Shown: positions 20,602 through 31,900, counted from the stretch's first letter. The stretch: DNA of 64,000 bases from Afipia sp. (GCA_016201045.1 JACQDM010000007.1:62001-126000); one strand, 5' to 3'. Numbers and translations are program-made. Notes: generated by a model from the letters alone, not told the origin.

Positions 20602-21813
20602 CTAAAACGGCCAGAGCCTGCGCAGTTGCGGCCGGTCATCGACCGGCGGTCTGGCAGGCGGGCGTTGGACACGAGGCGGAGGTGCTTCGGATGGAGTAAC
20701 TTCAGGCGCTATGTTGGGCTCCAACGTTCGGGTCGCCAACAGCATGTTCGACTCGTTGTTCCGCCAGCGATACCCGATCCCAAAATCGAGAGGAACTGGC
20801 GTTACGGTGCGATAGAGATCGACCATCTGCGGCTGGAAGGTGCCGGGGAAAATTTCAATCGGACCAAGATAGCGGCCGAGCGGCTGGAATTGCCACGCCT
20901 TGCGGTTGAAGTAGCCCAACGGAATTCCAGAATCGTCCTGCAGGATCAAATCGCTCCTTGCGAGCAGAAAACTGCGGATGGTCCTGAAGTTTCCGCCATG
21001 CATCAGATACGACGCGCTCTTGACGAAGCTGTCGCCCCTGCCGAGTTTGTCGCAAAACGCCAGGAAGCCGCTCACCTTCAAACCGGAATCCGACAGATCG
21101 GTGCTGAAGTAGTAGAGCGTCTGCTTGCGGCCATCCTTGCCGTCCGAGAACACGACCTTCACCGCGGGCGCGTTCGACTTCACATTGGCTTCGGTCGCCG
21201 GATGTTCGACGCCGTCATTGTCGATCTTCACATAGCTGATGTCGTGGATCGTCTTGCCCGCGCGAACGAGAAACACCGCAATGATCGGAGTAGTCCCGAA
21301 CACCGGGCCGTTACGCAGCTGGCTCTTCATGTCTTTCGTTCTGAAGAACGACAAGGTCAAAAGCGTATTCATCGAATACGCGAGGTTCTGCAGCGAGCCG
21401 AACAGCGTTCCCGGCGAAAGCGTATTCAGCGGCGGAATGTTGCCGACCGGCTCGAGGCCGGCCATCACGTATGTCGTCGCGTTCGGGAAGAACGAGACCG
21501 CATGCAGGGAGTCGGGACCCGCGAACATGTAATACATCGTGTCGTGGGTTTTGGTCAGGTTCGCTTTCGCAAACGCGCGAATCTTGGAGAGATGGCGCTT
21601 CTCGGTCTGATCGAAGATGCCGTCCATGTAGCGGGCATGCCGCTGCCAGTTCGGATCCCTGGCGATTGCCGCCAGCGGCGAATCCGCGGACGGCTGCATG
21701 CCGGCTAGAAAACGCGCAGTGTCGTCCGGCGTCGCAACATCGGCGGCGCGTGCGGGCAAAGACGAAAACGCCAGCGCGCATGCAAAGGCGGCGGCGAGCT
21801 TAAATCTGAACAT
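20602..21813 (-). CDS. Conserved hypothetical exported protein
   Basis: Signal peptide MFRFKLAAAFACALAFSSLPARA; long coding frame. Confidence 0.7.
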   Translation of the reverse strand: MFRFKLAAAFACALAFSSLPARAADVATPDDTARFLAGMQPSADSPLAAIARDPNWQRHARYMDGIFDQTEKRHLSKIRAFAKANLTKTHDTMYYMFAGPDSLHAVSFFPNATTYVMAGLEPVGNIPPLNTLSPGTLFGSLQNLAYSMNTLLTLSFFRTKDMKSQLRNGPVFGTTPIIAVFLVRAGKTIHDISYVKIDNDGVEHPATEANVKSNAPAVKVVFSDGKDGRKQTLYYFSTDLSDSGLKVSGFLAFCDKLGRGDSFVKSASYLMHGGNFRTIRSFLLARSDLILQDDSGIPLGYFNRKAWQFQPLGRYLGPIEIFPGTFQPQMVDLYRTVTPVPLDFGIGYRWRNNESNMLLATRTLEPNIAPEVTPSEAPPPRVQRPPARPPVDDRPQLRRLWPF

Positions 21814-21830
21814 TGCTGGTGATCGCTGTG

Positions 21831-23180
21831 TCAGGAAATGCGGGATGAATCAGTTGATGCAGCATTGGAAAACAGATGAGACATAGCATAGATCGCAAGG
21901 CCCGCGAGCATTATGCCAACGCCCGCGACCGATTGCAGCGGCCGGTTCGTGATCAGGTAATACATCATGAACAGCATCACGGTGAGGAAAATCAAAGGCG
22001 TCACCGGATAACCCCAAGCCCGGTATGGGCGCGGAATTCCGGGCTTTCGAATGCGCAGAACGATGACGCCGAGCACGGTCAGAAACGAAGACAGCGTCAG
22101 GCTGAACTGGATGAAATCCAGCACCGCCTCGAAGCTCTGGCTCAACAGAAGGACGGTCGCGACGGTCAGCTGAAGCAAAATGGCACGTGCCGGCACTTCG
22201 GTTTTCGATTTCTGCGCAAAGAAACGCAGCAGCGGGATGTCCTCACCCATCGTCATGGTGACCCGCGGCCCGATCCACACCATCGCGCTGATCGAGGAGA
22301 TCAGTCCAAGGCAGATCAATCCCGCAACAATGCGTCCGCCGAATTCCCCGAAGATCGACGTGCCTGCGACCATTGCAACATCGAGCTGGCCCGATAGCGC
22401 CGAGATCGGCGTCGTGAACAGGAACACCGCGTTGAGCAGAACGTAGAGCACGATCACGATCAACGTGCCGAAAAACAGCGCCCGCGGCAGCACATGGTCG
22501 GGATCGCGCAGTTCGCCGATAATGTACGTCGCGGCATTCCAGCCCGAGTAGGAATACATCACGAAGACGAGGCTGATGAAAAACGGCGCGCTGACGATAT
22601 GCGTGAAATCGACCGCGCTCGGTGCGAATGAAACCGGCTGAGACTTTCCAAGGACGAACCCTGCACCGATGAAGACGACAATCATCGCGAGCTTCAGCGC
22701 CGTCCACAGATTCTGGAACAGGCTGATATGGCGGAGTCCTTTCAAATGGATAAGTGACACGGCGCAGATGACGATCAGTCCCGACAGCAACGGTGGAATG
22801 CTCGGCACGATGGATTTGAAGTAGACGCCGAATGCCATCGCGGCCAACGCGATCGGAGCGGCAAAGCCAACGGTTCCCGACAACCACCCAGCGAGAAAGC
22901 CAAGTGCGGGATGATAGGCGCGGCGCAAAAAATTGTACTCGCCGCTCGATCGCGGAAACATCGATGCGAGTTCAGCATAGGAAATCGCGCCGCACATCGC
23001 GACAACGCCGCCGACCAGCCACAGAAGTAAAATCGAAAAGCCGGACGTGATGTCCTTGACCTGAAAACCAAGACTGGTGAAAACGCCGACACCCACCATA
23101 TCCGCAACGACGATTGCAGTGGCCGTCACGAGCGAGACTTTCGCGGCAGACGCTCCGCCGGAAGCAGCGTTAGACATCAA
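21831..23180 (-). CDS. APC-family amino acid permease
   Basis: About 12 TM; VVADMVGVGVFTSLGFQ..., SYAELASMFPRSSGEYNFLRRAYHP. Confidence 0.88.
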   Translation of the reverse strand: MMSNAASGGASAAKVSLVTATAIVVADMVGVGVFTSLGFQVKDITSGFSILLLWLVGGVVAMCGAISYAELASMFPRSSGEYNFLRRAYHPALGFLAGWLSGTVGFAAPIALAAMAFGVYFKSIVPSIPPLLSGLIVICAVSLIHLKGLRHISLFQNLWTALKLAMIVVFIGAGFVLGKSQPVSFAPSAVDFTHIVSAPFFISLVFVMYSYSGWNAATYIIGELRDPDHVLPRALFFGTLIVIVLYVLLNAVFLFTTPISALSGQLDVAMVAGTSIFGEFGGRIVAGLICLGLISSISAMVWIGPRVTMTMGEDIPLLRFFAQKSKTEVPARAILLQLTVATVLLLSQSFEAVLDFIQFSLTLSSFLTVLGVIVLRIRKPGIPRPYRAWGYPVTPLIFLTVMLFMMYYLITNRPLQSVAGVGIMLAGLAIYAMSHLFSNAASTDSSRIS

Positions 23181-23369
23181 AGTAATTTCCCGCCCGGGAC
23201 AGGCATTATGAAGGCAACCATCTTGGAAATTGGCCGGATTCGCAGAACTTTCAACGGATAATCGCCCGATATGCGCAAATTTGTGGCGATGTCATTCGTA
23301 GCGTGGAAAATCTGCTAAAAGCCTGCCCGTCCTAGACCGATATCCGACCATTAGAGAGATCATAGGCCC

Positions 23370-23714
23370 ATGGGGTTCAAAGAACCGAGCTTTCTCGACC
23401 GGCAATCTGCCGCTCAGAATTCACGAAAAAGCATTCTGGAGAAGTTCAAGACAAAGCCCGCAGCCGACGATCCGGCGGTACGAAAACGTGCGGCGGAACG
23501 TCAGGCGCAACAAGAGGCTCAAGCCAAAGCGCAGAAGCTGAAAGACGCGGAAAGAACGGCAAAGAAGGCGCGCGAGGTCGAACTCGCGGCTCAGGCCGCC
23601 GCCGAAGCGTTGCGCCTCGAGAAGGAAAAGCAGGCTGCTGCCGCCGCACTGAAGGCGGAGCAGAAGGCCGCGCGCGATGCCCGTTACGCGGCACGGAAAG
23701 CAAAAAAGAAGTAG
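23370..23714 (+). CDS. DUF6481-like small charged protein
   Basis: MGFKEPSFLDRQSAAQNSRKSILEKFK... Lys/Ala-rich coiled coil. Confidence 0.6.
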   Translation: MGFKEPSFLDRQSAAQNSRKSILEKFKTKPAADDPAVRKRAAERQAQQEAQAKAQKLKDAERTAKKAREVELAAQAAAEALRLEKEKQAAAAALKAEQKAARDARYAARKAKKK

Positions 23715-23727
23715 CAAACCCGACGCC

Positions 23728-23749
23728 GCCTGCGCCCGAAGGCGCAGGC
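23728..23749. terminator. Hairpin between convergent genes, terminator-like
   Basis: GCCTGCGCC-CGAA-GGCGCAGGC perfect 9-bp stem; no strong T tract. Confidence 0.4.
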
Positions 23750-23765
23750 CTGTTCGCCGACGGAT

Positions 23766-24008
23766 TTACTTCTTCATCTCGTCCTTTTTCATCGAGTCCT
23801 TCGACATGGAGTCCTTGGACATAGAGTCCTTGGACATCGAATCCTTGGTCATCGCATCCTTCTTCATGCCGTCCTTCTTCATGCCGTCGTCTTTCGACAT
23901 CGTATCCTTCGTCATCTTGTCCTGAGCGAAAGCCACCGGCGCGAAGGCGAGGCCCATGGAAACGATTGCTGCCGAAACGGCGATTGCGATGCGGTTGGTG
24001 CGTGTCAT
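23766..24008 (-). CDS. Pentapeptide MXKDX repeat protein (exported)
   Basis: Signal peptide followed by (M-x-K-D-x) tandem pentapeptides: MTKDTMSKDDGMKKDGMKKDAMTKDSMSKDSM... Confidence 0.85.
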   Translation of the reverse strand: MTRTNRIAIAVSAAIVSMGLAFAPVAFAQDKMTKDTMSKDDGMKKDGMKKDAMTKDSMSKDSMSKDSMSKDSMKKDEMKK

Positions 24009-24370
24009 CTGTAAATTCCTCTGGAAAGCGTTTAGACGAATAGCCGTCTTCGAGGTCTACGGACGCACGCCGCCGTTGTTACCAGCCGCCTGAAAGACTT
24101 TTTCGTGATTGCCCGTCGGCGCTGGAATTTCGGCGCTGCCTTCGGGTTCTGGTTCAGGATGATCGAACATCACCGTTCCGCGCCATTCCGCCACGCTATG
24201 TGCGATGCAGCAAAGATGGCACTCTGCATTCGGTTAGGGCACAATCGGGGAAGATAGGGCTTCATACCAAAGGGTTACATCGCAGCTTATGCATGCTCGG
24301 CCGCAGACTGCTAAAAAGTCCGGCGGAATCAACGCAAATCAAAAACAGAAACTTTCAAGGGAGAACCAAC

Positions 24371-25384
24371 ATGATTACCCGACGACACGTCCTCGCATCC
24401 GCGATTGCCGCGCCGGCCATCCTGCGTTTCAGCGATGTGCATGCCGCGACCACGTTGAAAATCTCGCACCAGTTTCCAGGTGGCACCATTGACAAAGGCG
24501 ATTTCCGCGACCGCCTGTCGCGCATGTTTGCGCAGGAAGTGAACAAGCGCAGCAAGGGTGACATCGTCGCCGAAGTGTATCCGGGTTCTTCGTTGATGAA
24601 GACGAACGCGCAGTTCGCAGCGATGCGCAAAGGCGCACTCGACATCAGCCTCTACCCGCTGCCCTACGCCGGTGGCGAATTGCCGGAAACCAATATCGGC
24701 CTGATGCCGGGTCTCGTGTCGAGCTACGATCAGGGTCTTGCCTGGAAGAACAAGCCGATCGGCAAGGCGCTGACGGACTTCCTTGCCGACAAGGGCATCA
24801 TTGTCCTGACCTGGGTCTGGCAGGCCGGCGGCGTCGCCAGCCGCGCACGGCCGCTTGTGACGCCTGACGATGCCAAGGGCATGAAGGTGCGCGGTGGTTC
24901 GCGCGAGATGGACATGGTGCTTCAGACCGCCGGCGCAGCCGTGCTTTCCGTGCCGTCGAACGAAATCTACGCGGCGATGCAGACCGGCGCGTGCGACGCC
25001 GGCATTACATCCTCGACCAGCCTGATCTCGTTCCGCCTTGAAGAAGTTTCCAAGCATCTGACGTCGGGCGCGGGCCAGTCCTATTGGTTCATGCTCGAGC
25101 CGCTTTTGATGTCGAAGTCGATTTTCGATGCTCTGCCGAAGAACCATCAGGACATTCTCCTGTCCGTCGGCACCGAACTCGAAGCCTTCGGCCGCAAGGG
25201 TGCGCAGGACGACGATGTCGAGGTCGTCAAAGTGTACGAGAAGGCCGGCGCGAAGGTCAGCGCGCTCGACGCCGCAACCGTCGGCAAGTGGCGTGACATC
25301 GCGCGCGACACCGCGTGGAAGGACTACACCGCGAAGACCGCAACGTCTGCGCAGCTGATGAAGCTGGCTGCCGACGCCGCATGA
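24371..25384 (+). CDS. dctP: TRAP transporter substrate-binding protein (DctP family)
   Basis: Tat-like signal MITRRHVLASAIAAPAILRFSDVHA, TTLKISHQFPGG; SD agggagaaccaac. Confidence 0.85.
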   Translation: MITRRHVLASAIAAPAILRFSDVHAATTLKISHQFPGGTIDKGDFRDRLSRMFAQEVNKRSKGDIVAEVYPGSSLMKTNAQFAAMRKGALDISLYPLPYAGGELPETNIGLMPGLVSSYDQGLAWKNKPIGKALTDFLADKGIIVLTWVWQAGGVASRARPLVTPDDAKGMKVRGGSREMDMVLQTAGAAVLSVPSNEIYAAMQTGACDAGITSSTSLISFRLEEVSKHLTSGAGQSYWFMLEPLLMSKSIFDALPKNHQDILLSVGTELEAFGRKGAQDDDVEVVKVYEKAGAKVSALDAATVGKWRDIARDTAWKDYTAKTATSAQLMKLAADAA

Positions 25385-25935
25385 CGCACGGGCTGGTCGA
25401 AGATCGGCCCCAGGCAACGGCTGCCGTCCCGAGCAATGCGCTCGTGGCGGCAGTCGGTCGTGCATTGGCCGCCCTCAATTACGTGATCGTTATCCTTGCG
25501 GCGGCCGCCCTGATTTTGGCTTGCGTGATCCTGACTTACAGCGTCTTGACGCGGAGCATCTTTCATTCGGCCACCTATTGGCAGGACGAAGCAGCCGTCT
25601 TCTTGATCGTCGGCGCGACGTTCTTGACGGCGGCGGCGGTGCAGAGCACGCGCGGCCATATCGGCATCGAGGCCTTCGTCGGAATCCTCTCGCCACTGGC
25701 CAATCGCATTCGACAGATTCTCGTCGATGTCGCCAGCTTTGCGTTTTGCACTTTCTTCTCATGGAAGTCCTGGACTCTTGCACATGAAGCGTGGGTTGAC
25801 GGCACAGTCTCGAATTCGACATGGGGTCCGCCGCTCGTTATCCCCTACGTGTTGATGTCGCTCGGAATGACGCTTCTCTGCATACAGATCCTGCTGCAGA
25901 TCGTCGCAACGCTGGGCAGGACGAAAAATTCATGA
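25381..25935 (+). CDS. dctQ: TRAP transporter small permease (DctQ)
   Basis: 4-TM protein between DctP and DctM genes; overlaps dctP stop. Confidence 0.8.
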   Translation: MTHGLVEDRPQATAAVPSNALVAAVGRALAALNYVIVILAAAALILACVILTYSVLTRSIFHSATYWQDEAAVFLIVGATFLTAAAVQSTRGHIGIEAFVGILSPLANRIRQILVDVASFAFCTFFSWKSWTLAHEAWVDGTVSNSTWGPPLVIPYVLMSLGMTLLCIQILLQIVATLGRTKNS

Positions 25936-27287
25936 CGGTTCTCGGGATCGGAATCAGCTACGGCATCGCAACGCTGGTGGCGATGTTTTCAGGCATGCCG
26001 ATTGCGTTCGCACTCGGCGCGGTCGCTGTTGTCTTCATGGCGATCTACATGCCGTCGGCGTCGCTCGATACGGTCACGCAGAACGTCTACGAGGAAATGG
26101 CCTCGATCACGCTTCTGTCGATTCCGCTTTTCATCCTGAAGGGCGCGGCAATCGGCAAATCGAAAGCCGGACAAGATCTCTACACGGCTCTGCACGCGTG
26201 GCTGCACAAAATCCCCGGCGGGCTCGGAATAGCCAACGTCTTCGCCTGCGCACTGTTCGCGGCGATGGCGGGTTCTTCTCCCGCAACCTGCTCCGCAATC
26301 GGCTCTGCGGGTATTCCGGAAATGCGCAAGCGCGGCTATTCCGGCGGGTTCGCAGCCGGAATTATCGCAGCCGGCGGAACGCTCGGAATTCTGCTGCCGC
26401 CATCGATCACGATGATCCTGTTCGCCGTCGCCGCCGAGCAATCGCTGGGGCGGCTGTTCCTCGCAGGCATAGGGCCCGGATTGCTGCTGGTCGCATTGTT
26501 CGCGATCTATGCAGTAATGAAATATCGCCAGGAATACGCAACCGCCAAAGCCGCATACGAGGCGACAGGCCGCAATTCGGAGATTCTACGCCACGACGAA
26601 TACACGATGGCCGAGCGCTTCAACGTGCTGCCGCGTGTGCTGCCGTTCGTCACGCTGCTGACCGGCGTGATGATCGCGCTCTACGGCGGTTATGCGACGC
26701 CTTCGGAAACGGCAGGCCTCGGCGGTCTTCTTGCGCTGCTGCTGATCGCGATGATCTACGGCGTGTGGCGGCCGACGGATCTCGCGCCGATTCTGACGTC
26801 GACCATCCGCGAATCCACCATGCTGATGCTGATCATCGGCATGTCGCTGCTCTATTCTTACGTGATGAGCTATCTCACGATCTCGCAATCGGCGGCGAAT
26901 GCCATCGTCGCGATGCAGTTGCCGAAATGGGAATTGCTTGCGGCCATCCTTTTGATGACGGTGGTGCTCGGCTTCTTCCTTCCGCCGGTATCCATCATCC
27001 TGATGACCGCGCCGATCATTCTGCCGCCGCTGCGCGCAGCGGGTTTCGACATCATCTGGTTCGGCGTCGTCATGACCATCGTGATGGAAATGGGTCTGAT
27101 CCATCCGCCGGTTGGATTGAACATCTTTGTTATTCGCAATGTCGCGCCGGACATTCCGCTGTCAGAGGTGATCTGGGGCACGCTGCCGTTCGTGCTGCTG
27201 ATGATGCTGGCGGTGCTGCTGCTTTGCTTCTTCCCCAGCATCTCAACATATCTGCCGGACCTCGTGATGGGACCGGCGGTGCGCTGA
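25932..27287 (+). CDS. dctM: TRAP transporter large permease (DctM)
   Basis: GSSPATCSAIGSAGIPEMRKRGYSGGFAAGIIAAGGTLGILLPPSI. Confidence 0.9.
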   Translation: MTVLGIGISYGIATLVAMFSGMPIAFALGAVAVVFMAIYMPSASLDTVTQNVYEEMASITLLSIPLFILKGAAIGKSKAGQDLYTALHAWLHKIPGGLGIANVFACALFAAMAGSSPATCSAIGSAGIPEMRKRGYSGGFAAGIIAAGGTLGILLPPSITMILFAVAAEQSLGRLFLAGIGPGLLLVALFAIYAVMKYRQEYATAKAAYEATGRNSEILRHDEYTMAERFNVLPRVLPFVTLLTGVMIALYGGYATPSETAGLGGLLALLLIAMIYGVWRPTDLAPILTSTIRESTMLMLIIGMSLLYSYVMSYLTISQSAANAIVAMQLPKWELLAAILLMTVVLGFFLPPVSIILMTAPIILPPLRAAGFDIIWFGVVMTIVMEMGLIHPPVGLNIFVIRNVAPDIPLSEVIWGTLPFVLLMMLAVLLLCFFPSISTYLPDLVMGPAVR

Positions 27288-27290
27288 CCG

Positions 27291-28193
27291 TCAGGCGCGC
27301 TTGCTTGCATTGATCGCCGAAGCGACGCGGCTGACGGGTGTACGTCCGATAAGGCGACAGATATCGTTGGTTGCCGCGACCAGCTTTGTCATGTCCACGC
27401 CGGTCGATATCCCCATACCCTCAAGCATGTAGACGACATCCTCGGTCGCGACGTTTCCCGTCGCGCCCGGCGCATAGGGGCAACCGCCGAGACCGCCTGC
27501 AGCGGAGTCGATGACGCGCGCGCCCTCCTCCATTCCCGCATAGAGGTTGGCGAGCGCCTGCCCGTAAGTGTCGTGAAAATGCATTCCGAGATTTGCAATC
27601 GGTACGTCCGCCGACACCACGCGTAACATTTGCCGCGCTTTCGCCGGCGTGCCGACGCCAATCGTGTCGCCGAGCGACACTTCGTAGCAGCCCGCATCCC
27701 ACAGGCGTTTGGCAACGGCGGCGACTGCTGCAGGTCTAACGTCGCCATCGTAAGGACAACCCAGTACGCACGACACATAGCCACGAACCTTGATGCGGTC
27801 GGCCTTCGCATGTTCGATCACGGGCGTGAAGCGCTCGATCGATTCCGCGATGGAGCAGTTAATGTTCGCCTTCGAGAAGCCCTCCGAGGCAGAAGCGAAC
27901 ACAGCGATGACCTTCGCTCCAGCAGCTTTTGCCGCCGCGTAGCCTTTCTCGTTCGGAACGAGAACATGAAACTCGTAACCGGGATGGCGATCGACCGCGC
28001 GAAGCACCCGATCTGAATCCGTCATCTGCGGCACTGCGCGTGGTGAAACGAAGCTGCCGACCTCGATGGTATGCAGACCGGCCTTCACCAAATTTTCGAC
28101 GAACGCAACTCGACCCTCGACGCTTACCGGCGTCTTTTCGTTTTGAAGCCCGTCGCGCGGGCCGACTTCGACAATCCGGACATGGTCGGTCAT
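27291..28193 (-). CDS. Hydroxymethylglutaryl-CoA lyase
   Basis: VRIVEVGPRDGLQNEK, GLGGCPYAPGATGNVATEDVVYML. Confidence 0.92.
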   Translation of the reverse strand: MTDHVRIVEVGPRDGLQNEKTPVSVEGRVAFVENLVKAGLHTIEVGSFVSPRAVPQMTDSDRVLRAVDRHPGYEFHVLVPNEKGYAAAKAAGAKVIAVFASASEGFSKANINCSIAESIERFTPVIEHAKADRIKVRGYVSCVLGCPYDGDVRPAAVAAVAKRLWDAGCYEVSLGDTIGVGTPAKARQMLRVVSADVPIANLGMHFHDTYGQALANLYAGMEEGARVIDSAAGGLGGCPYAPGATGNVATEDVVYMLEGMGISTGVDMTKLVAATNDICRLIGRTPVSRVASAINASKRA

Positions 28194-28200
28194 CGCGGCC

Positions 28201-30249
28201 TCACGACTTTGCCGCATCCTTGGCCGGCTCGATTTCAGCCAGTTCGACGCCTTCCTGAACGATGTCGCCGACCTTGCATTTCAGTTGTTTGACCGTGCCA
28301 GCGAACGGCGCGCGTAACGTCTGCTCCATCTTCATCACTTCGAGTGTCAGGATCGGCGCACCCTTTTCTACCGTCGCCCCGGACTCAACCAGCAGCGCGA
28401 CGACCGTTCCGGGCAGCGGCGCGACGACGCGATCGGCTCCGGCCTGTTCTTCATCCTCGGTGCCGAATGGATCGGCCCAATGCATCTCGAACCGGCCGTT
28501 GCGAGTCCTGACATAGACTTCGCGCCCGTCCAGCAATCCTGCGACGTGGTACTTGACGTCATCGAGAACAAGATCGATCCCGCCTCGCGCCGGGACCGAA
28601 CTGGTAAATGCGATCACTTTGCCGTCGATCGAAAGCGTCGACGGCACCCGGCCGTAACGCAGTGATACCTTGCGCTCAATTCCGTCGGCCTGCCGGAACA
28701 GGAACCGGCGATGACGCGCGCCGACGGCCGCCCAGCCTCTGGCGGCGCGCCAAGGCGAATGAGCATCGCGTGCGGCGGCCGCATCCTCACTGCGCAGGAT
28801 TGCAGCCACAGCAGCACCGAGTTCAATCTCCGTAAGCGCCGGCTGCTCCGGCGTCAGCTTCGCCAACTCGCGCTCGATGAATCCCGTATCGATCTTGTTG
28901 TCGCGTACCTGCGGATGCGTAATGAGCGCGGACAAGAACGGAATATTGGTTACGACGCCGCGAATGTCCGCCTCTTCCAGGCCGCGATTGAGCCGCGAGA
29001 TGGCAAGGTCGCGTGTTGGCGCGAAGGCAATGAACTTCGCCAGCATCGCGTCGTAGTTCGGAGAAACCACATTGCCCTCGCCGTATCCGCTGTCGATGCG
29101 CAATCCATCGACGGCCTCCGGCATCTGCCACGTGCGCAGCGCGCCAACCGACGGCATGAAATTCTTGTTCGGATTTTCGGCGTAGACACGAGCTTCGATG
29201 GCGTGGCCGTTCAGCCTGATCTCGTTCTGCGTCAAGGGCAGTTCTTCGCCAAACGCTACACGCAGCTGCCATTCGACGAGATCGACGCCCGAAATCAATT
29301 CGGTGACGGGATGTTCGACCTGAAGCCGCGTGTTCATCTCGATGAAGAAGAATTCTTTTCCGTCCGAGACAAACTCGATGGTGCCCGCGCCGACGTAGTT
29401 CACGGCACCTGCTGCCTTGCGCGCCGCCTCGCAGACTGCCTCGCGCTGTTTGGAGCTGAGCGTCGGAGACGGCGCTTCCTCGATCACTTTCTGATGGCGA
29501 CGCTGCAGCGTACATTCGCGCTCGAATAGAGAAACTAGATTGCCGTGGCTGTCGCCGACGATTTGGACTTCGATATGCCGGGGATTGTCGACATATTTTT
29601 CGATCAGCATGCTGTCGTCACCGAATGCGGCAAGCGCCTCGCGCTTGGCACTGACGACTGCAGCGGACAATTCGCTCGCTGCACGAACCACGCGCATGCC
29701 TCGCCCGCCGCCGCCCGCGGATGCTTTCACCAGAACAGGGAAACCCGCCTTCTCCGCCGCCTTCGCAAGCGTCGCATCGTCCTGCGCTTCGCCGTGATAG
29801 CCGGGCACCAGCGGAACGCCGGCTTTTTCCATAAGAATTTTCGAGCCTGACTTCGAGCCCATCGCTTCCATCATCTCGGCGGTCGGACCGACGAACACGA
29901 TGCTGGCTTCCGCGCACCGGCGCGCGAAATCGGCGTTCTCCGACAGGAACCCGTAACCGGGATGGATAGCTTCCGCACCAGTCTTCGCCGCCGCTTCAAG
30001 CACGCGATCGATGTTGAGATAGCTGTCGCGCGCGCGCGCGGGTCCGAGCAATACGGCCTCGTCCGCCATCTTCACATGCAGCGCATCGGCGTCTGCTTCT
30101 GAATAGACCGCGACGGTGCGCAAACCCATCGCGCGCGCGGTGCGAATGACGCGACATGCGATCTCGCCACGGTTGGCGATCAGCAACGTGTTGAAACGGC
30201 GATAGAGCGGCTTGCCAGATGCGACGGCCTTCAACGGTTTTGCCATCAC
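28201..30249 (-). CDS. Methylcrotonoyl-CoA carboxylase biotin-containing subunit
   Basis: Biotin carboxylase FNTLLIANRGEIACRVIRTARAMG and biotinyl motif LEVMKMEQTLRAP. Confidence 0.9.
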   Translation of the reverse strand: MMAKPLKAVASGKPLYRRFNTLLIANRGEIACRVIRTARAMGLRTVAVYSEADADALHVKMADEAVLLGPARARDSYLNIDRVLEAAAKTGAEAIHPGYGFLSENADFARRCAEASIVFVGPTAEMMEAMGSKSGSKILMEKAGVPLVPGYHGEAQDDATLAKAAEKAGFPVLVKASAGGGGRGMRVVRAASELSAAVVSAKREALAAFGDDSMLIEKYVDNPRHIEVQIVGDSHGNLVSLFERECTLQRRHQKVIEEAPSPTLSSKQREAVCEAARKAAGAVNYVGAGTIEFVSDGKEFFFIEMNTRLQVEHPVTELISGVDLVEWQLRVAFGEELPLTQNEIRLNGHAIEARVYAENPNKNFMPSVGALRTWQMPEAVDGLRIDSGYGEGNVVSPNYDAMLAKFIAFAPTRDLAISRLNRGLEEADIRGVVTNIPFLSALITHPQVRDNKIDTGFIERELAKLTPEQPALTEIELGAAVAAILRSEDAAAARDAHSPWRAARGWAAVGARHRRFLFRQADGIERKVSLRYGRVPSTLSIDGKVIAFTSSVPARGGIDLVLDDVKYHVAGLLDGREVYVRTRNGRFEMHWADPFGTEDEEQAGADRVVAPLPGTVVALLVESGATVEKGAPILTLEVMKMEQTLRAPFAGTVKQLKCKVGDIVQEGVELAEIEPAKDAAKS

Positions 30250-31865
30250 TACATCCTGAACACGCCGAAGCGCGTCGGCTCGACCGGCGCGTTCGCCGCC
30301 GCTGACAGGCCGAGTCCGAGAACGAGCCGGGTGTCGGCCGGATCGATCACGCCATCATCCCATAGTCGCGCGGTCGCGTAATATGGGTGGCCCTGCGATT
30401 CATATTGTGCGCGGATGGGGCTGCGGAACGCGTCTTCTTCCTCGGACGACCATTTGCCGCCTTTCGCCTCGATATTGTCGCGGCGCAGCTGGCTGAGCAC
30501 CATCGCTGCCTGCTCGCCGCCCATCACCGAGATGCGCGCATTCGGCCACATCCACAAAAAGCGCGGACTGTAGGCGCGGCCGCACATGCCGTAATTGCCC
30601 GCGCCGTAAGAACCGCCGATCACGACGGTAAACTTTGGCACCGATGCGGTCGCCACCGCTGTGACGAGTTTAGCACCGTCGCGCGCGATGCCGCCGGCCT
30701 CATATTTCTTGCCGACCATGAAGCCTGTGATGTTCTGCAGGAACAGCAACGGAATGTTTCGCTGGCTGCACAGTTCAATGAAATGTGCGCCCTTGAGCGA
30801 ACTCTCGCTAAACAAAATTCCATTGTTGGCGATAATGCCGACCGGATAACCCCAGATATGCGCAAAACCGCAAACCAATGTCGTGCCATATAGCTTCTTG
30901 AACTCCTCGAACTCCGAGCCGTCGACAATGCGGGCGATGATCTCGCGAACATCGAACGGCTTGCGCGCATCCACCGGCACGACGCCGTAGATATCTTCGC
31001 GCGCGAACAGCGGTTCGCGCGGCTCGCGTAATCCGGTGGCGGACGATTTCGGCGGATTGAGATTGCCGACGATACGTCGTGCGATCCCGATCGCGTGGGC
31101 GTCGTTCTGCGCGTAGTGATCGGTCACGCCGGACTGACGGCTGTGAACGTCCGCGCCGCCGAGTTCTTCTGCGGTGACGATCTCACCCGTCGCAGCCTTC
31201 ACCAGCGGCGGCCCGCCGAGAAAGATCGTGCCCTGGTTGCGAACGATAATGCTTTCGTCCGACATCGCAGGTACGTATGCGCCGCCGGCCGTACACGATC
31301 CCATCACGATAGCGATTTGCGGGACGCCCTGCGCAGACATGTTGGCCTGATTATAGAAGATGCGGCCGAAATGTTTTTCGTCCGGAAAAATCTCGTCCTG
31401 CTGCGGCAGGAATGCGCCGCCGGAGTCCACCATGTAGATGCAAGGCAAATTGTTCTGCCGCGCGATGTCCTGCGCGCGCAGATGCTTCTTCACCGTCATC
31501 GGATAATAAGTTCCGCCGCTGATCGTGGCGTCGTTGGCAACGATGACGCACTCGCGGCCTGCCACGCGGCCGATACCCGTCACAATGCTGGCGGAATGAA
31601 CCGCGCCGCCGTAGAGGCCGTAAGCCGCCATCGGCGAGAATTCGAGGAACGCCGTACCCGGATCGATCAAGAGATCGACGCGATCACGCGCCAGCATTTT
31701 TCCACGCGCAGTGTGCTTGGCGCGCGACGCCTCGCCTCCACCGCCCGCAACCTCGGACAATTTCTCGCGCAGATCGGCGACCAGAGCGCGCATCGCCTCG
31801 GCGTTGCGCGCGAAGTCATCCGATTTCGGATCGAGAGTGGAATGAAGAGCCATGACCTTCCGCAA
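30249..31865 (-). CDS. Methylcrotonoyl-CoA carboxylase carboxyltransferase subunit
   Basis: Carboxyltransferase core; [45 protein letters not shown]. Confidence 0.92.
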   Translation of the reverse strand: MRKVMALHSTLDPKSDDFARNAEAMRALVADLREKLSEVAGGGGEASRAKHTARGKMLARDRVDLLIDPGTAFLEFSPMAAYGLYGGAVHSASIVTGIGRVAGRECVIVANDATISGGTYYPMTVKKHLRAQDIARQNNLPCIYMVDSGGAFLPQQDEIFPDEKHFGRIFYNQANMSAQGVPQIAIVMGSCTAGGAYVPAMSDESIIVRNQGTIFLGGPPLVKAATGEIVTAEELGGADVHSRQSGVTDHYAQNDAHAIGIARRIVGNLNPPKSSATGLREPREPLFAREDIYGVVPVDARKPFDVREIIARIVDGSEFEEFKKLYGTTLVCGFAHIWGYPVGIIANNGILFSESSLKGAHFIELCSQRNIPLLFLQNITGFMVGKKYEAGGIARDGAKLVTAVATASVPKFTVVIGGSYGAGNYGMCGRAYSPRFLWMWPNARISVMGGEQAAMVLSQLRRDNIEAKGGKWSSEEEDAFRSPIRAQYESQGHPYYATARLWDDGVIDPADTRLVLGLGLSAAANAPVEPTRFGVFRM

Positions 31866-31900
31866 ATGCTATTGTGCGCCGCAACCGGATCGCATGCGGT

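Noticed and set aside
23780-23910. Tandem repeats considered as a CRISPR array
   Set aside because: About 15-bp repeats without spacers, in frame and encoding MXKDX pentapeptides.
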